From: Saprospiraceae bacterium
GTDB taxonomy: Bacteria; Bacteroidota; Bacteroidia; Chitinophagales; Saprospiraceae
Direction of reading: 5' to 3'
Length of the DNA stretch: 64,000 nt
Assembly: GCA_022448955.1 (NCBI GenBank)
Contig: JAKVCU010000062.1
Coordinates: 10,379-74,378, forward strand
Shown: piece by piece, positions 11,171 to 22,597 of the stretch
Numbering within the stretch: the first letter of the stretch is position 1
Layout: the number at the start of each line of letters is the position of its first letter
Made by a program: the position numbers and the translations under genes
Notes under the pieces: generated by a model
Databases searched by the model: none
What the model was told of the DNA's origin: nothing
What the model saw: only the letters and a program-made list of their open reading frames with translations

Positions 11171-14100
11171 GTCATTGTATATAAAGAATCTCAATTCGAT
11201 CTATGATGATGTTCGAATTGATTTCGCTTCACCACCCTTGGCGATGACAGGCTTATTTGCAATAACTGGTGATACAGGAGCAGGAAAATCATCTATTCTT
11301 GATGCTATCACCTTGGGCCTTTATGGCCAAGTTCATCGCAATAAGGATGTTAAGGAAGTGATTTCTTATGGGGCTACAGAATGCTTGGCAGAGGTGGAAT
11401 TCGAAACGACCCAGGGGTTATTTCGTGCCAAATGGACCATTTGGAGAGCTCGAAAAAAAGTAAATGGAAATATTCTTGGGCCAGAAAGACAACTTTCCAA
11501 ATGGAATGAAAAAAATAAAGCCTTCGAAATTATTGCTGAAAAAATAAGAGAGGTTGACCAAAAAGTAGCAGAGGTGAGTGGTTTGGATTACGATCGATTC
11601 TGTCGTTCGGTACTTCTTTCTCAGGGCGATTTTGCGGCATTTTTAAAAGCTGGAGAACGAGAACGAAGTGATCTTCTAGAGCAAATTACTGGCACTCATA
11701 TTTATACCGAAATTTCTAAAGCGGCTTTCGCCAAATTCCGTTCAGAGGAAGATAAGCTAAAGCAACTACAGCAAAAACTTGGACATATCCAAGTGGAGGA
11801 TGAAGCAGTAATCATTGCAATAAAAAAGGAAGTAGAAGAGCAAGAAAAGGAAGTTAAGCAACTATCTCATGCACTGACGATTTTGCGTAAGCAGATACAA
11901 GAGAAAGAGCAATACGAACAGCTCCAGAATCAGCTTTCAGAAACACAGATAGCATTGAGTCAACAATTGGTAAAACAAAAAGCCTTTGAACCTAACAAAG
12001 TTCGTATTCAAGAACATAAAAAGGCATTACAATTTCAAAAGGAGCTACAGCATTTAGACCAACTGGAAAAAGAAAAGGAAATTCTTACGAAAGAAATAAG
12101 TGAAGAACAACAATCTATCGAGCAATTAGAGCAGCTAAATAAGGAACGATCTAGAGCTTTCGCCAAATTGCAGTCAAGTCTTCAACAAGCACAGGAGACC
12201 CTGCGAATGCTACTACCTGTTTTAGAGCAAGTACAAACATTAGACAATAACATCCATACTTTTAGCGAAAAGCTAAATAGCCAAAAAACTACGCTTCAGA
12301 AAATTACAAGGCTTGAAGAAGAGCTAAATGCACAGCAAAAAAAGTTAGAAGAAACAGCTAATAACCAAGAGGCCGAAAAAGCCACCCAAGAGCAATGGAT
12401 GAAAGAACATAAGATGTATCAAAGCTTGGGGGAAGATCTGCCAAAATTGGAAGTATTTAGAGCACAACTTACAACAGATTGGAAGCAAAGAAAGCAAATC
12501 CAAGATAAAATTGAAGAGCGCCAAACGCAACTAACAAGCTTACAACAAAGAGAGAAAAAACTGCTGGAGACCAAATCTAATGAACAATTAACGAAGCTAA
12601 ATACCGCTTTTGAGCAAGAACTGCCAGATGGATATTCGCAAGATCGTAATGCAATTATTAGTCTTTTAAGAGAGGAATTAGATGAAAAGAAAGATCAACA
12701 TCGACATCTAGGAGAACTAGTTCAATTCATCCAAAATTATCAAATATCTTTAGCAGATTTATCAAAGCAAGAGGAGGAATTGACCAATTTGCGAAAGCAA
12801 GAAACCATTCTTACTAAGCAGTTGATGAACTCATTGGAAATGGTTGATTTGACTAAGGAGCGATTAGACTTTAAGCAACAAACTTATGAGCAGCAGGTGC
12901 TTATCGCAAATTATGAAAAGGACCGTGCTGAACTTCAAGAAGGGGAGGAGTGTCCTTTGTGTTTTTCTACCCAGCATCCCTTTCGGGAAAAAAATTACCG
13001 TCCTTTCGTCAATCAAGCCAAGATTGAATTGGAGGCTGTACAGCAGCAATTTGAGATCCAAACACGAGAACAGCGTCGATTATTACGCTTGATGAGTAAT
13101 ATAGAGGTCGAGATCAATCGCTTGGAAGGAAATGAATTGAAGGAGTTAAGTGGCCAAGTGGAGAAGCAATTTCAGCAAATCTTGGATTATGAAGGTAAAA
13201 TTGCTGGAATGCTTCCTGCATTGGGAGGGGAACAGTCAGAATCTTTTCAGCAAAATTTATTACAGGAAAAATTGAAAGAATCAGATTTTGCCATTGCAGT
13301 ACAAGCTGATAAAATCCGAAAACTAGATCAACTGAACCAAAAAATTCTTCAAGAAGAACAAAAAATACAAGCACTAGAGAAAGACTATCAAACTTTATGG
13401 TCTGATATTAAATTGAAACAAGGGCAGATTAAAAGTCTAGAGGAGCAACAATCAGAGGCTTCTTCGGCTATTGATCATGTGCAATCTGACATTAATAATA
13501 TTCTTGAACATTATAATGAACAGCAAGAAAAAGGCACCTTTGAAAGGTTAAAAAAGCTTTGGAAAACATTTAATGAGTATCAAAAAAGATCAGAGCAACT
13601 AGACAAAGAAATTGCACTGAATCAACAGGCTATCTCCGAAAATACAAAGCAACTAGAAAAAGCTACCAATGACCTGAAAGTCGCTAAAGAAGAATGTGCT
13701 ATTACTGCACAAGACCTTAAAGATCAGCAAGAACAACGACTTACACTTTTCGGAGAAAAGAAACGGAAGCTTGAAAGGCAAAGTGCTGAAAATCAAGTTT
13801 TTAAATTGCAAAAGTTAGAAAGGGAGGCTAATGAGCAATTGAATGTTATTAAGCGAAAGCTAAATACCCAGCAAAGCTTACTGCAAAAAAATCAAACAGA
13901 TTTAGAAAGAAATATTACTCAGCAACAAGAGCTAGAAACACAACTTAATGATGCATTAACCACCACTTCATTTAATGCTATACAAAGTATTAAAGATGCC
14001 TTGCTAAATGAGGAAGAATGGAATTCTTTAGAAAGGCGACAAAGAGAGTTGGAACAAGGCCTAGCTAGCCTTTCAGAAAAACATAAAAGTATTGAGGAGA

Positions 14101-14804
14101 ACGTCCAAACTTTACAACCAAAATTAGCTAAAGCAGATGTAATGCAACTGAAGGAGAAGTTGCCACAAAAAGAAAGTAGCCTTCAAAATATACAGCAAAG
14201 TATTGGCGCCAAGAGTGAAAAGATAAGACGGCAAGAAGTACTCAAGAAACAAGTAGCTTCCTTGCTTCAAAATATGGAAGAGCAGAAAATAGAATTCACG
14301 CGTTGGGCAAAGTTAAATGACATTATAGGCTCATCTGATGGGAAGAAATTTAGAGTTTATGCCCAAGGCTTGACCCTGAATCGCTTGACCTTTCTTGCTA
14401 ATCAACATTTGCAGCGACTCAATGGAAGATACCACATCGAAAAAAAGAGTGATGATGATCTTTCTCTAGAAATAGTAGATACTTACCAGGCGAATAATCA
14501 TCGATCTATGAATACGCTCTCTGGGGGAGAGAGCTTTCTGGTAAGCTTAGCTTTAGCATTAGGCCTTTCTGATTTGGCAGGTCGAAAGGCACGCATCCAA
14601 TCACTTTTTATTGATGAAGGCTTTGGTACTTTAGATGAAAATAGCCTTGATATGGCCATCTCTACACTCGAAAACCTACAAGCAAGTGGTAAAACAATAG
14701 GCATTATCTCGCACGTAAAGGCTCTAAAAGAAAGAATCGCCACACAAATTCAATTGATAAAAAAAGGAAGTGGAAAAAGCCAATTAAAAGTAGTGGTGCA
14801 GTAA
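11160..14804 (+). CDS. sbcC: exonuclease SbcCD subunit C (SMC-like ATPase)
   Basis: Walker A GDTGAGKSS, long coiled coils around zinc-hook CPLC, signature LSGGESFLVSLALALGLS, FIDEGFGTLD. Confidence 0.96.
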   Translation: MKIKSLYIKNLNSIYDDVRIDFASPPLAMTGLFAITGDTGAGKSSILDAITLGLYGQVHRNKDVKEVISYGATECLAEVEFETTQGLFRAKWTIWRARKKVNGNILGPERQLSKWNEKNKAFEIIAEKIREVDQKVAEVSGLDYDRFCRSVLLSQGDFAAFLKAGERERSDLLEQITGTHIYTEISKAAFAKFRSEEDKLKQLQQKLGHIQVEDEAVIIAIKKEVEEQEKEVKQLSHALTILRKQIQEKEQYEQLQNQLSETQIALSQQLVKQKAFEPNKVRIQEHKKALQFQKELQHLDQLEKEKEILTKEISEEQQSIEQLEQLNKERSRAFAKLQSSLQQAQETLRMLLPVLEQVQTLDNNIHTFSEKLNSQKTTLQKITRLEEELNAQQKKLEETANNQEAEKATQEQWMKEHKMYQSLGEDLPKLEVFRAQLTTDWKQRKQIQDKIEERQTQLTSLQQREKKLLETKSNEQLTKLNTAFEQELPDGYSQDRNAIISLLREELDEKKDQHRHLGELVQFIQNYQISLADLSKQEEELTNLRKQETILTKQLMNSLEMVDLTKERLDFKQQTYEQQVLIANYEKDRAELQEGEECPLCFSTQHPFREKNYRPFVNQAKIELEAVQQQFEIQTREQRRLLRLMSNIEVEINRLEGNELKELSGQVEKQFQQILDYEGKIAGMLPALGGEQSESFQQNLLQEKLKESDFAIAVQADKIRKLDQLNQKILQEEQKIQALEKDYQTLWSDIKLKQGQIKSLEEQQSEASSAIDHVQSDINNILEHYNEQQEKGTFERLKKLWKTFNEYQKRSEQLDKEIALNQQAISENTKQLEKATNDLKVAKEECAITAQDLKDQQEQRLTLFGEKKRKLERQSAENQVFKLQKLEREANEQLNVIKRKLNTQQSLLQKNQTDLERNITQQQELETQLNDALTTTSFNAIQSIKDALLNEEEWNSLERRQRELEQGLASLSEKHKSIEENVQTLQPKLAKADVMQLKEKLPQKESSLQNIQQSIGAKSEKIRRQEVLKKQVASLLQNMEEQKIEFTRWAKLNDIIGSSDGKKFRVYAQGLTLNRLTFLANQHLQRLNGRYHIEKKSDDDLSLEIVDTYQANNHRSMNTLSGGESFLVSLALALGLSDLAGRKARIQSLFIDEGFGTLDENSLDMAISTLENLQASGKTIGIISHVKALKERIATQIQLIKKGSGKSQLKVVVQ

Positions 14805-15099
14805 ATTTTTGCGCCAATCGAAAAAGCATCCAGAAATATCGATTAAATCTGACGGATTAGCATCATTTTCTTTTAATTTGTGAGGTATGATCGGTAAATT
14901 CACTTTAGATTAAAGACCTAGATGAAATTACTGGTACATCAATATGAGCCTCAAGCTAGCAATTGTCCATGCGAAAATGAGAAGTAATTAATAGAAAAAA
15001 GTTACTAAGAATTTTTGAACTGATTTAAAACCTAGCAGCAGGCAAGAATTTATTGTTCCGATTTTTCTGGCTTACTACTTAAAAATTGATAATTACATT

Positions 15100-15651
15100 A
15101 TGCATAAAGACCTTAAGTTACTTTTTGGAAGTCATCATGGATTAGACGATAAAAGTATTGGATTTTTGACCAAAGCACTAGAAAAAAACAACTTACCCGG
15201 CTTTGATTATATTGAATACAAACAGTCTTTAGGAGCTTTATTAGCAATGGATATGGATGAAGGAACAGCCTTTAAATCCGCTTTTGCCACTGCTTCTACA
15301 ATGGGCCTAACTAAAGATAAGTTATTAAAAACAGCCAACCATTACAAAAAAATACTGGCAAATGAAAAGCAGCAATTTGATACAGCCTTACAAAAACAAT
15401 TGAAACAAAGAGTACAGTCTAAAGAGGAAGAAGTCATCAAATTGAAAAAACAAGTAGAAGAGTACAAGGCTAAGATCCAAAAACTCGAAGAACAAATTGC
15501 CAAATCTCAGAATACAATCGATCATGCAGATGAGCACATTCAAGCTGCTAAAGAAAAAATTGTCCAAACAAGAGATAACTTCGAATATGCTTTACAGAGC
15601 ATCGTAAACGAAATCAATAAGGATATCGAAAACATCGATACTTTCCTATAA
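15100..15651 (+). CDS. hypothetical coiled-coil protein
   Basis: 183 aa; N-terminal globular part and C-terminal coiled coil (QSKEEEVIKLKKQVEEYKAKIQKLEEQIAK); 31-nt gap to the next CDS. Confidence 0.7.
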   Translation: MHKDLKLLFGSHHGLDDKSIGFLTKALEKNNLPGFDYIEYKQSLGALLAMDMDEGTAFKSAFATASTMGLTKDKLLKTANHYKKILANEKQQFDTALQKQLKQRVQSKEEEVIKLKKQVEEYKAKIQKLEEQIAKSQNTIDHADEHIQAAKEKIVQTRDNFEYALQSIVNEINKDIENIDTFL

Positions 15652-15682
15652 AGTGAACTATTAACAAATAAAATTATCTGTT

Positions 15683-16702
15683 ATGTCAGATCAGTTTAAT
15701 GTAGACACAAAACCAAAGTCATTCTGGAGCAGACCAGAAGGGGTTACTGGCTTGATCTTTATGTCAGGTCTAATATTAGGGGGGGGATATTTAATCGCTA
15801 CTAACCTAGAATTCCTTATTGGATTGGCAGGCAATACCTTATATTTAGCAGGAATGCTTTTGGTTTTGGGGGCTGTTGTTTATATGGTATTAGATCCTAA
15901 AATGCGCAACTTAGTATGGTATATGTACAAAAGTGTTATGCGCAGTGTCACTAGTATGTTTGTTACGATTGATCCCATCGGGATTTTGAAAAATTACGTT
16001 GAGGATCTAGAAGACAACTTGGTCAAAATGCGTAAGCAAATTGGTATCATTCGTGGTCAAATGCGCAAGTTGACAGGGATCATCGAGCAAAATAATGGCG
16101 AGATCCAAAATAATATGAAATTAGCAAGTGCAGCTAAAGAAAAAGGCATGGATCAACAGATGTTGTTATCTACGCGCAAGGCAGCCCGCCTTAAAGAAAC
16201 AAATGCCAAATATGCAGCTTTGCACAATAAGATGGAAGTAATGTATCGCATTCTTACTAAGATGCACCAAAACTCTGAAATCTTATTGGAAGATACGAAA
16301 GATCAAGTCAAACTTAAAGAGCAGGAGCGTAAAGCGATTCGGGCTTCTCATGGTGCAATGAAGTCAGCTATGAGCGTTATCTCTGGTGATCCAGACAAGC
16401 GTGCTATGTTTGATGCAGCAATGGAAGCTATCAATGATGATGTAGCTAACAAGGTTGGCGAAATGGAACGTTTCATGGAAATGTCCTCTAACTTCATGAA
16501 TAGCGTTGATCTACAAAATGGTATCTTTGAAGAGGAAGGGCTAAAAATGTTAGAAAAGTGGGAAAAAGAAAGCACTCTAATGCTTATGGGGGGCGCTGAA
16601 ACCACCACAGATACTTTGGATTTAAGTGATTTCCAATCAAAAGCAGAGCCACAAAAACGTACTAATTCTTCTGGAAACTCCTACGATAATCTATTTAACT
16701 AA
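15683..16702 (+). CDS. membrane-anchored PspA/Vipp1-like coiled-coil protein
   Basis: Two N-terminal hydrophobic helices, then DPIGILKNYVEDLEDNLVKMRKQIGIIRGQMRKLTG... all-helical region resembling PspA organisation. Confidence 0.55.
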   Translation: MSDQFNVDTKPKSFWSRPEGVTGLIFMSGLILGGGYLIATNLEFLIGLAGNTLYLAGMLLVLGAVVYMVLDPKMRNLVWYMYKSVMRSVTSMFVTIDPIGILKNYVEDLEDNLVKMRKQIGIIRGQMRKLTGIIEQNNGEIQNNMKLASAAKEKGMDQQMLLSTRKAARLKETNAKYAALHNKMEVMYRILTKMHQNSEILLEDTKDQVKLKEQERKAIRASHGAMKSAMSVISGDPDKRAMFDAAMEAINDDVANKVGEMERFMEMSSNFMNSVDLQNGIFEEEGLKMLEKWEKESTLMLMGGAETTTDTLDLSDFQSKAEPQKRTNSSGNSYDNLFN

Positions 16703-16838
16703 TAAATAAAGTCTTGATTTTCAGTCTTAGGCAGACTATGTTTCGGCTTGTTTTTTGGTCAATAAAAAAAGGAAGAAGAATAATAAGGAATTGAAAAAAC
16801 AAGCATTTGAAATAAGGAGAAAAATTCCTGCATAAAGA

Positions 16839-16873
16839 AGCCCGAATGTTCGACTAAGTCGAATATTCGGGCT
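16839..16873 (+). terminator. rho-independent terminator-like hairpin
   Basis: AGCCCGAATGTTCGAC-TAA-GTCGAATATTCGGGCT, 16-bp stem with one G.T, between convergent genes. Confidence 0.8.
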
Positions 16874-17011
16874 AACTTATATCTTTTATTTGAGTGAGGT
16901 CAACCGAATTTACGAGCCTTAAAAAGAGCACGATGCCGGTGAGCCTGCAAATAGATTCATGTCAAGCTGAGTGAGTTTAGGCATTTCTCTGACTCACCCT
17001 TTCTTTAATAC

Positions 17012-18532
17012 TTACTGCACTGCCAAATTCGCATCAATTTTACCCCATCCAAATTGATTATCTCTCGCTGGATAAAACTGAGAGGCATTTTTCATGCGTT
17101 GTAAAACTTGAGAACGACTCTGATTAGGATTCGTTGACCATACTAAAGCTGCAATACCTGCAGTCATTGCTGTTGCACAAGAAGATCCTCCTACTCTTGC
17201 TGGTGTATTTCCACTCATGGCCAAGGTTAAGGAGGTGCGCGAATCATCATTATCTCTTTGCATTACAGCAACAAAATCTACTGCACTTCCAGAGTGACAA
17301 GAGTTACATTTAACTAAAGGAGTTTGTTCCCTAACACCTGTGACGGCTACGGTATTGCTCATAGAAGCAGGGAAAATAACACCTACCCAACTCGTAAACC
17401 AAGTAGAAGTCCCAGCTGCCGCTACAATCATCTTTCCTTGTCCATATGCATAATTGATAGCATCAGAAATAGATCCAAAGGAGAAAATGGTACCAATAGA
17501 CATACTTAATACTTTTACATCAGAACGACTGCCAGCCATTTCTACCGCATCAGATACACCATTTACTTCTCTTGAACCTAAGATAACTACATCGCTAGTT
17601 CCTCTAATTGCTAATAAGTCACTATTGTAAGCAACGCCTACACTAGATCCACCGTATCCTCTCGGTGCTGCCAATAAACCAGACATTTGGGTTCCATGTC
17701 CACATTTGTCATCTGGCCCATCTGGAGATGCCCACCACCACCAAGAACTCACATATGTTCCTTCACGATCAATAAAGCGTCCTTGTGATTGACCAGAGTT
17801 AAATGCACTACCTAATTTAGATTGATTTGGAGAGGTCCCCGTATCAATTAAAGCAATAGTGATACCATCACCTGATGTCGTATTCCATGCATCCGGAATA
17901 TTAGCATTATAAAAATTCCAAGGTACTTTTACGTTAGGGCTCACTGTCGTGTAATCTGCTGCTGGAATATTATTATCCGGTTGTACATCACAACCTGCAG
18001 TACTTCTATCTGCTACCTCCTCTATTACATAACCAACTGCATCAAGATATCTAACGCTTGGCATTTGGCGTAAGCCACTAAGTATAGAAGCATTATGGAC
18101 TTTAATCATCAAGAATGGGAGTCTTTCCTCTTGTCCAAAAGGCATGAGGTCTTCAGCCGTAACATTAGATCCATTTAGGCGATTGGTTTCACTTACTATG
18201 TAGTCTAAGATATTATTTTTTACTTTTTGCCATTCTTCTTTTTGGATGTCAATCAGATGTATGGTTTCATCCAAATTTGGAAGGTTTTCAAGCGTATAGC
18301 CTATGGCTATCATCGAATCACTCTGAACAACAGCACTCCAAAGCTGCTCATCACTAGCTTGAGACCAGTTAAACGGACCTGTCTTGTGCAATTGATCAAT
18401 GATGAATGCATTCAACTCTGCTTTTGGAATAGGATCTTGCTCTGGCTCTAGCGGCCCATTTATTTCGATTTTAGAACAAGCACCTAACAATAGGGCTAAA
18501 ATAAGAAGATTAAGTAGTGATTTTAGTTGCAT
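17012..18532 (-). CDS. S8 subtilisin-like serine protease lipoprotein
   Basis: Lipobox LLLGACSK; catalytic contexts IALIDTGTS (Asp), CGHGTQMSGLLAA (His), GGSSCATAMTAGIAAL (Ser). Confidence 0.93.
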   Translation of the reverse strand: MQLKSLLNLLILALLLGACSKIEINGPLEPEQDPIPKAELNAFIIDQLHKTGPFNWSQASDEQLWSAVVQSDSMIAIGYTLENLPNLDETIHLIDIQKEEWQKVKNNILDYIVSETNRLNGSNVTAEDLMPFGQEERLPFLMIKVHNASILSGLRQMPSVRYLDAVGYVIEEVADRSTAGCDVQPDNNIPAADYTTVSPNVKVPWNFYNANIPDAWNTTSGDGITIALIDTGTSPNQSKLGSAFNSGQSQGRFIDREGTYVSSWWWWASPDGPDDKCGHGTQMSGLLAAPRGYGGSSVGVAYNSDLLAIRGTSDVVILGSREVNGVSDAVEMAGSRSDVKVLSMSIGTIFSFGSISDAINYAYGQGKMIVAAAGTSTWFTSWVGVIFPASMSNTVAVTGVREQTPLVKCNSCHSGSAVDFVAVMQRDNDDSRTSLTLAMSGNTPARVGGSSCATAMTAGIAALVWSTNPNQSRSQVLQRMKNASQFYPARDNQFGWGKIDANLAVQ

Positions 18533-19228
18533 GATTAAATTATTAATTGGTTAATCGTATTAATAACAGACTAACTACAGAATAAGGCTAGATCAAAAAA
18601 GACGATTGATTTTTGAATTCTAACTAGCTTTGGCTGTAATTTTTTTGTTATCAGCTAACTTCAATTACAGCTTGATACCTACATGCTTTCAAAAGATCAA
18701 AGCAAGTGATCATACCCATTGCTTAGCAGTATCGTTTCATACTAGCTGAACAATAGCTTTATTCTTACAAAGTTTAGGCTGTAGTTTTAATTTTTATACT
18801 GAGCTTGTGAGTTTAGAAGAAAGTTGGGCCTTGTCAATTTATTCTATTAAGTCGTGAAGTGTATTTCGCACCTTACAATAGAAGCGTTGAAGATTCGAGA
18901 GATATTATTTCATTTTGTAAATATAAATGCAAAACAGTATTTATTCTAAAAAGTTACGAACTATAAAATATTCTTCGGTAAAAATAAAAAGTAAATTTAA
19001 ATTTTCAACAAAATGGAGCTTGGAAATTTTAACAGCTAATGATTTATTGTAAAAAAATAGTGATTTTATACCATAAATAAGTGAAATTCAATACTTTTAC
19101 ATTCTGTTCTGATAGGAGAAACCTACCTTTAAGACTTACTTACTTTGAAAATGAAGCAATGTGCTTTTTTTTCCTCTAAATCTATTTTTTATTTTGTCTA
19201 ATGTGAGAAAACATAAATTTGAAAAGCC

Positions 19229-20761
19229 ATGAAGAAATTTTCACTAGCTGCTGCTATTGTTTGTTGCAGCTTATTGTTTTTGGGAAATTCACTAGTTGCG
19301 CAAAAAAAGGGATATCATGCAATTGGTGCAAAAGTACTATTTGTTGATTTTGGATATTCTAATGGAGTAGATTCACTTGATGTGACGAATGCGCTAGAGT
19401 TGCAATACCTTCGTAATTTTAATAAATACCTCAGCTTTGCTGTTCCTGTAAAGATTGGTGTTGCAGATTTAGTAGATGATATTAATAATCGTACCATTTT
19501 CAGTATTGATGGTATTTTCCAATTGCAACTTCAAAGAGATTCCAGTTTTATTACGCCATATATTATGGCTGGTGGAGGTTGGATGAATGAGAATTTTGAG
19601 GAAGGTCATATTAATGTCCCAGTAGGAGTAGGTGCAAATCTAAATTTGAGCGAAAGCTTGATGATTAACATCCAAGCAGAATTCCGTCAAGCCCTTGTTA
19701 AAGATAGGAATAATGCTCATGTGGGGCTTGGTATGATGTATAAGCTTACAACACAAGATGCTGATAAAGACGGGGTCCCTGATTCTAAGGATGAATGCCC
19801 TAATCAAGCAGGGCCGGAAAATACTATGGGTTGCCCCGATTCTGATATGGATGGGATCCGTGATGCTAGAGATAAGTGTCCAACACTGCCTGGTAAAAAG
19901 GCTACTAGGGGTTGCCCCGATACAGATGGTGATGGCCTAACAGATAATGTTGATCCTTGCCCTAATGAAGCAGGTGATAATAATGGCTGCCCTGATACGG
20001 ATGGCGATGGTATTCACGATGGTATTGATAAATGCCCAGATGTAGCTGGTGTCGAGGCGCTCATGGGTTGCCCCGATGCGGATGGCGATGGTATTACTGA
20101 TGCAGATGATCAGTGCCCCAATGATAAGGGAACGGAAGCGACACAAGGCTGTCCGGATACTGATATGGATGGGATCTTGGATAAAGATGATCGTTGTCCA
20201 AATGAAGCTGGGGTCGCCTCTGCTCAAGGTTGCCCAGATGCAGATGGTGATGGTATAGCAGATGCCACGGACCGCTGCCCTAACAAAGCAGGGGAATCCA
20301 ACGGTTGTCCCGATACAGATGGTGATGGTATTGATGATGGTGATGATCGTTGCCCAAATATTGCAGGTATAGAAGAAAATAAAGGCTGTCCAGAGATTAA
20401 AAAAGAAGAAAAAGAAAAATTAAGGTTTGCCGCTCAGGCCGTTCAGTTTGAAACTGGAAAATCTACACTAAAAATAGCGTCTTATAATATCCTAAATGAT
20501 GTAGCGGATATTATGAAAAAATATGCTGGCTACCGATTAAGAATTGCTGGTCATACAGATAGTACCGGAGATAATGAACGCAATCTGGAATTATCCAAAG
20601 ATCGTGCACAAGCCTGCTACGATTACCTAATCTCGCAAGGGATCAATGCCAATCGTATGGTTTGGGAAGGGTATGGAGAAACCTTGCCAATAGCTAGCAA
20701 CAAAAGAAGCGCAGGTCGTCGTAAGAACAGAAGGGTAGAATTCGATCTATTTATCGAATAG
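19229..20761 (+). CDS. OmpA-family outer-membrane protein with thrombospondin type-3 repeats
   Basis: Signal peptide, beta-barrel-like N-terminus, eight D-x-D-x-DG-x-x-D...CP repeats, C-terminal GHTDSTGDNERNLELSKDRAQACYDYL OmpA motif. Confidence 0.94.
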   Translation: MKKFSLAAAIVCCSLLFLGNSLVAQKKGYHAIGAKVLFVDFGYSNGVDSLDVTNALELQYLRNFNKYLSFAVPVKIGVADLVDDINNRTIFSIDGIFQLQLQRDSSFITPYIMAGGGWMNENFEEGHINVPVGVGANLNLSESLMINIQAEFRQALVKDRNNAHVGLGMMYKLTTQDADKDGVPDSKDECPNQAGPENTMGCPDSDMDGIRDARDKCPTLPGKKATRGCPDTDGDGLTDNVDPCPNEAGDNNGCPDTDGDGIHDGIDKCPDVAGVEALMGCPDADGDGITDADDQCPNDKGTEATQGCPDTDMDGILDKDDRCPNEAGVASAQGCPDADGDGIADATDRCPNKAGESNGCPDTDGDGIDDGDDRCPNIAGIEENKGCPEIKKEEKEKLRFAAQAVQFETGKSTLKIASYNILNDVADIMKKYAGYRLRIAGHTDSTGDNERNLELSKDRAQACYDYLISQGINANRMVWEGYGETLPIASNKRSAGRRKNRRVEFDLFIE

Positions 20762-20780
20762 AATAAAAATAATGACCTAA

Positions 20781-20824
20781 AACAAAAAGAGGCAAAGAGC
20801 AAATGCTCCTAGCCTCTTTTTGTT
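20781..20824. terminator. bidirectional terminator between convergent OmpA-like and purE genes
   Basis: Perfect 13-bp arms AACAAAAAGAGGC/GCCTCTTTTTGTT with nested GAGC-AAAT-GCTC hairpin. Confidence 0.85.
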
Positions 20825-20876
20825 TATACAAACGAGCCCGCGAACTTCAAAAACATCCCCTCACAAAGTCCCAAAA

Positions 20877-21383
20877 TCACTCCTTTACATACCCCTCATA
20901 CCCCATCTCATCCAAACGATTATACTTCACAGCCACGGCATCCTTCAATTCTTGCATATAATCCAACATCTTTGCCCGAATGGCTTCATCACTACTTCCT
21001 AAAATCTGAGCAGCCAAAATTCCTGCATTTTTAGCTGCATTCAAAGCGACTGTTGCCACAGGAACACCATTTGGCATCTGCAAAATAGAAAGTACTGAGT
21101 CCCAACCATCAATAGAGTTAGAAGACTTGATCGGAACACCAATGACAGGTAGTGGTGACAAAGAGGCAACCATACCAGGTAAGTGAGCCGCACCGCCAGC
21201 ACCAGCAATAATTACTTTAATGCCACGAGTATGAGCATTAGTAGCAAAATCGAACATACGCTCAGGCGTACGATGTGCCGATACAATCGTAAGGTCAAAT
21301 GGAATCTCAAATTTCTTTAAAATATCTGCTGCCTGCCGCATAACTGCTAAGTCGGAGTCAGAACCCATTATGATGCTAATCAT
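20877..21383 (-). CDS. purE: 5-(carboxyamino)imidazole ribonucleotide mutase
   Basis: [44 protein letters not shown]. Confidence 0.96.
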   Translation of the reverse strand: MISIIMGSDSDLAVMRQAADILKKFEIPFDLTIVSAHRTPERMFDFATNAHTRGIKVIIAGAGGAAHLPGMVASLSPLPVIGVPIKSSNSIDGWDSVLSILQMPNGVPVATVALNAAKNAGILAAQILGSSDEAIRAKMLDYMQELKDAVAVKYNRLDEMGYEGYVKE

Positions 21384-21409
21384 ATTGTCGTGATTTGTTT
21401 CTTAAATGT

Positions 21410-22597
21410 TTAACGATATACTTGAACTTGAGCCAAGCCTTCAGAAAAGTCTCGCAAATCTAAATATTTTGGTGGAATAACCACCTCACCTCGTTTATTA
21501 ACCATCGCAATTCCTCCATAGACAGCCGCCCTTGCTAGACCATCTTGATATCCCCACACCAATCCAAACTGAGGGTCTGTAATGATTTCTCCACTTTTAT
21601 GTACCAAACCCCATAATCGACCTAATTTATAAGCAGCTATTCCCTCTTTAAAGCTGTATAGCTGCTCAAATTCTCGTGCTAAGACTAATTCACCCTCCTT
21701 ATTAATGAAGTTGTATTTCTGCCCTCTATGAACGCCCCAAAGTTCTTCTCCGGCATACCATAAGGCTTTGAATTGTGGTTGAACAACGAACTTACCTTCT
21801 TTGTCAATTAATCCGTAAGATCCTTCTGATTTGGCTGGGGCCAAATCACCATTAAAATCTTGTGCATTGTCAAATTGGATTGGAATAATCACTTCTCCTT
21901 GCATATCTAAATAGCCAAACTTCCCGTCTTCTCTTACTCTAATGAGGCCACTAGAAGGGAAGTTTATCTTAGAATAGGAAGGTTTGATAATCCAACCCCC
22001 ACTTTTATCAATCAGGCCGTACTTACCCATTGATTTGGCTTTCGCCAAACCATTTTTAAAGTCAGAAGCAGACTCAAATTGTGCTTTAATTATTTTTTCT
22101 CCTTTTTCATTCAGGAAACCAATTTGATCATTTTCTCTAAATCTAGCTCTGCCGTCTTTAAAATCCCAAGCTGTTTCGACCCTAGTCTCGAATGCGGTTT
22201 CTCCATATTTATTGATAAATCCCGTGGTATGATCAAAGGTTTCTACTCTCGCTAAACCTTCAGAGAAGGACCATGCACCCTTGTATTGAATAGGAATCAC
22301 CTCTTTTCCACTTTTATCGATATAGCCCCATTTACCTCTTTTACGCACCACGGCCATTCCTTCTTTAAAGCCTCTATTGTCATCAAATTGAGCATCAATT
22401 ACTAGCTTACCCTTGGTGTCCATATATCCCCACTTAAAATCAGATTCTTCAAAATCGTCTTGCGGTGGTGGGAGCTCAGTATATTCTTCTAGATTGGTTG
22501 ACGATGTTTTTGGAACATCATTCTGACAACTGCCAAAGAGAATAGTCAACCCAATGAATACATAGCAACAATAGAAATTTTTGGAAAAAGCTATCAT
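21410..22597 (-). CDS. WG-repeat-containing lipoprotein
   Basis: Lipobox-like LFGSCQN; repeated [14 protein letters not shown] / KYGLIDKSG / [14 protein letters not shown] units. Confidence 0.92.
   Translation of the reverse strand: MIAFSKNFYCCYVFIGLTILFGSCQNDVPKTSSTNLEEYTELPPPQDDFEESDFKWGYMDTKGKLVIDAQFDDNRGFKEGMAVVRKRGKWGYIDKSGKEVIPIQYKGAWSFSEGLARVETFDHTTGFINKYGETAFETRVETAWDFKDGRARFRENDQIGFLNEKGEKIIKAQFESASDFKNGLAKAKSMGKYGLIDKSGGWIIKPSYSKINFPSSGLIRVREDGKFGYLDMQGEVIIPIQFDNAQDFNGDLAPAKSEGSYGLIDKEGKFVVQPQFKALWYAGEELWGVHRGQKYNFINKEGELVLAREFEQLYSFKEGIAAYKLGRLWGLVHKSGEIITDPQFGLVWGYQDGLARAAVYGGIAMVNKRGEVVIPPKYLDLRDFSEGLAQVQVYR

Noticed and set aside
19937-20227. 96-aa minus-strand ORF over the OmpA-like gene
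   Set aside because: Antisense of the TSP3 repeat region; Ile-rich sequence is the complement of repeated GATGGTGAT codons.
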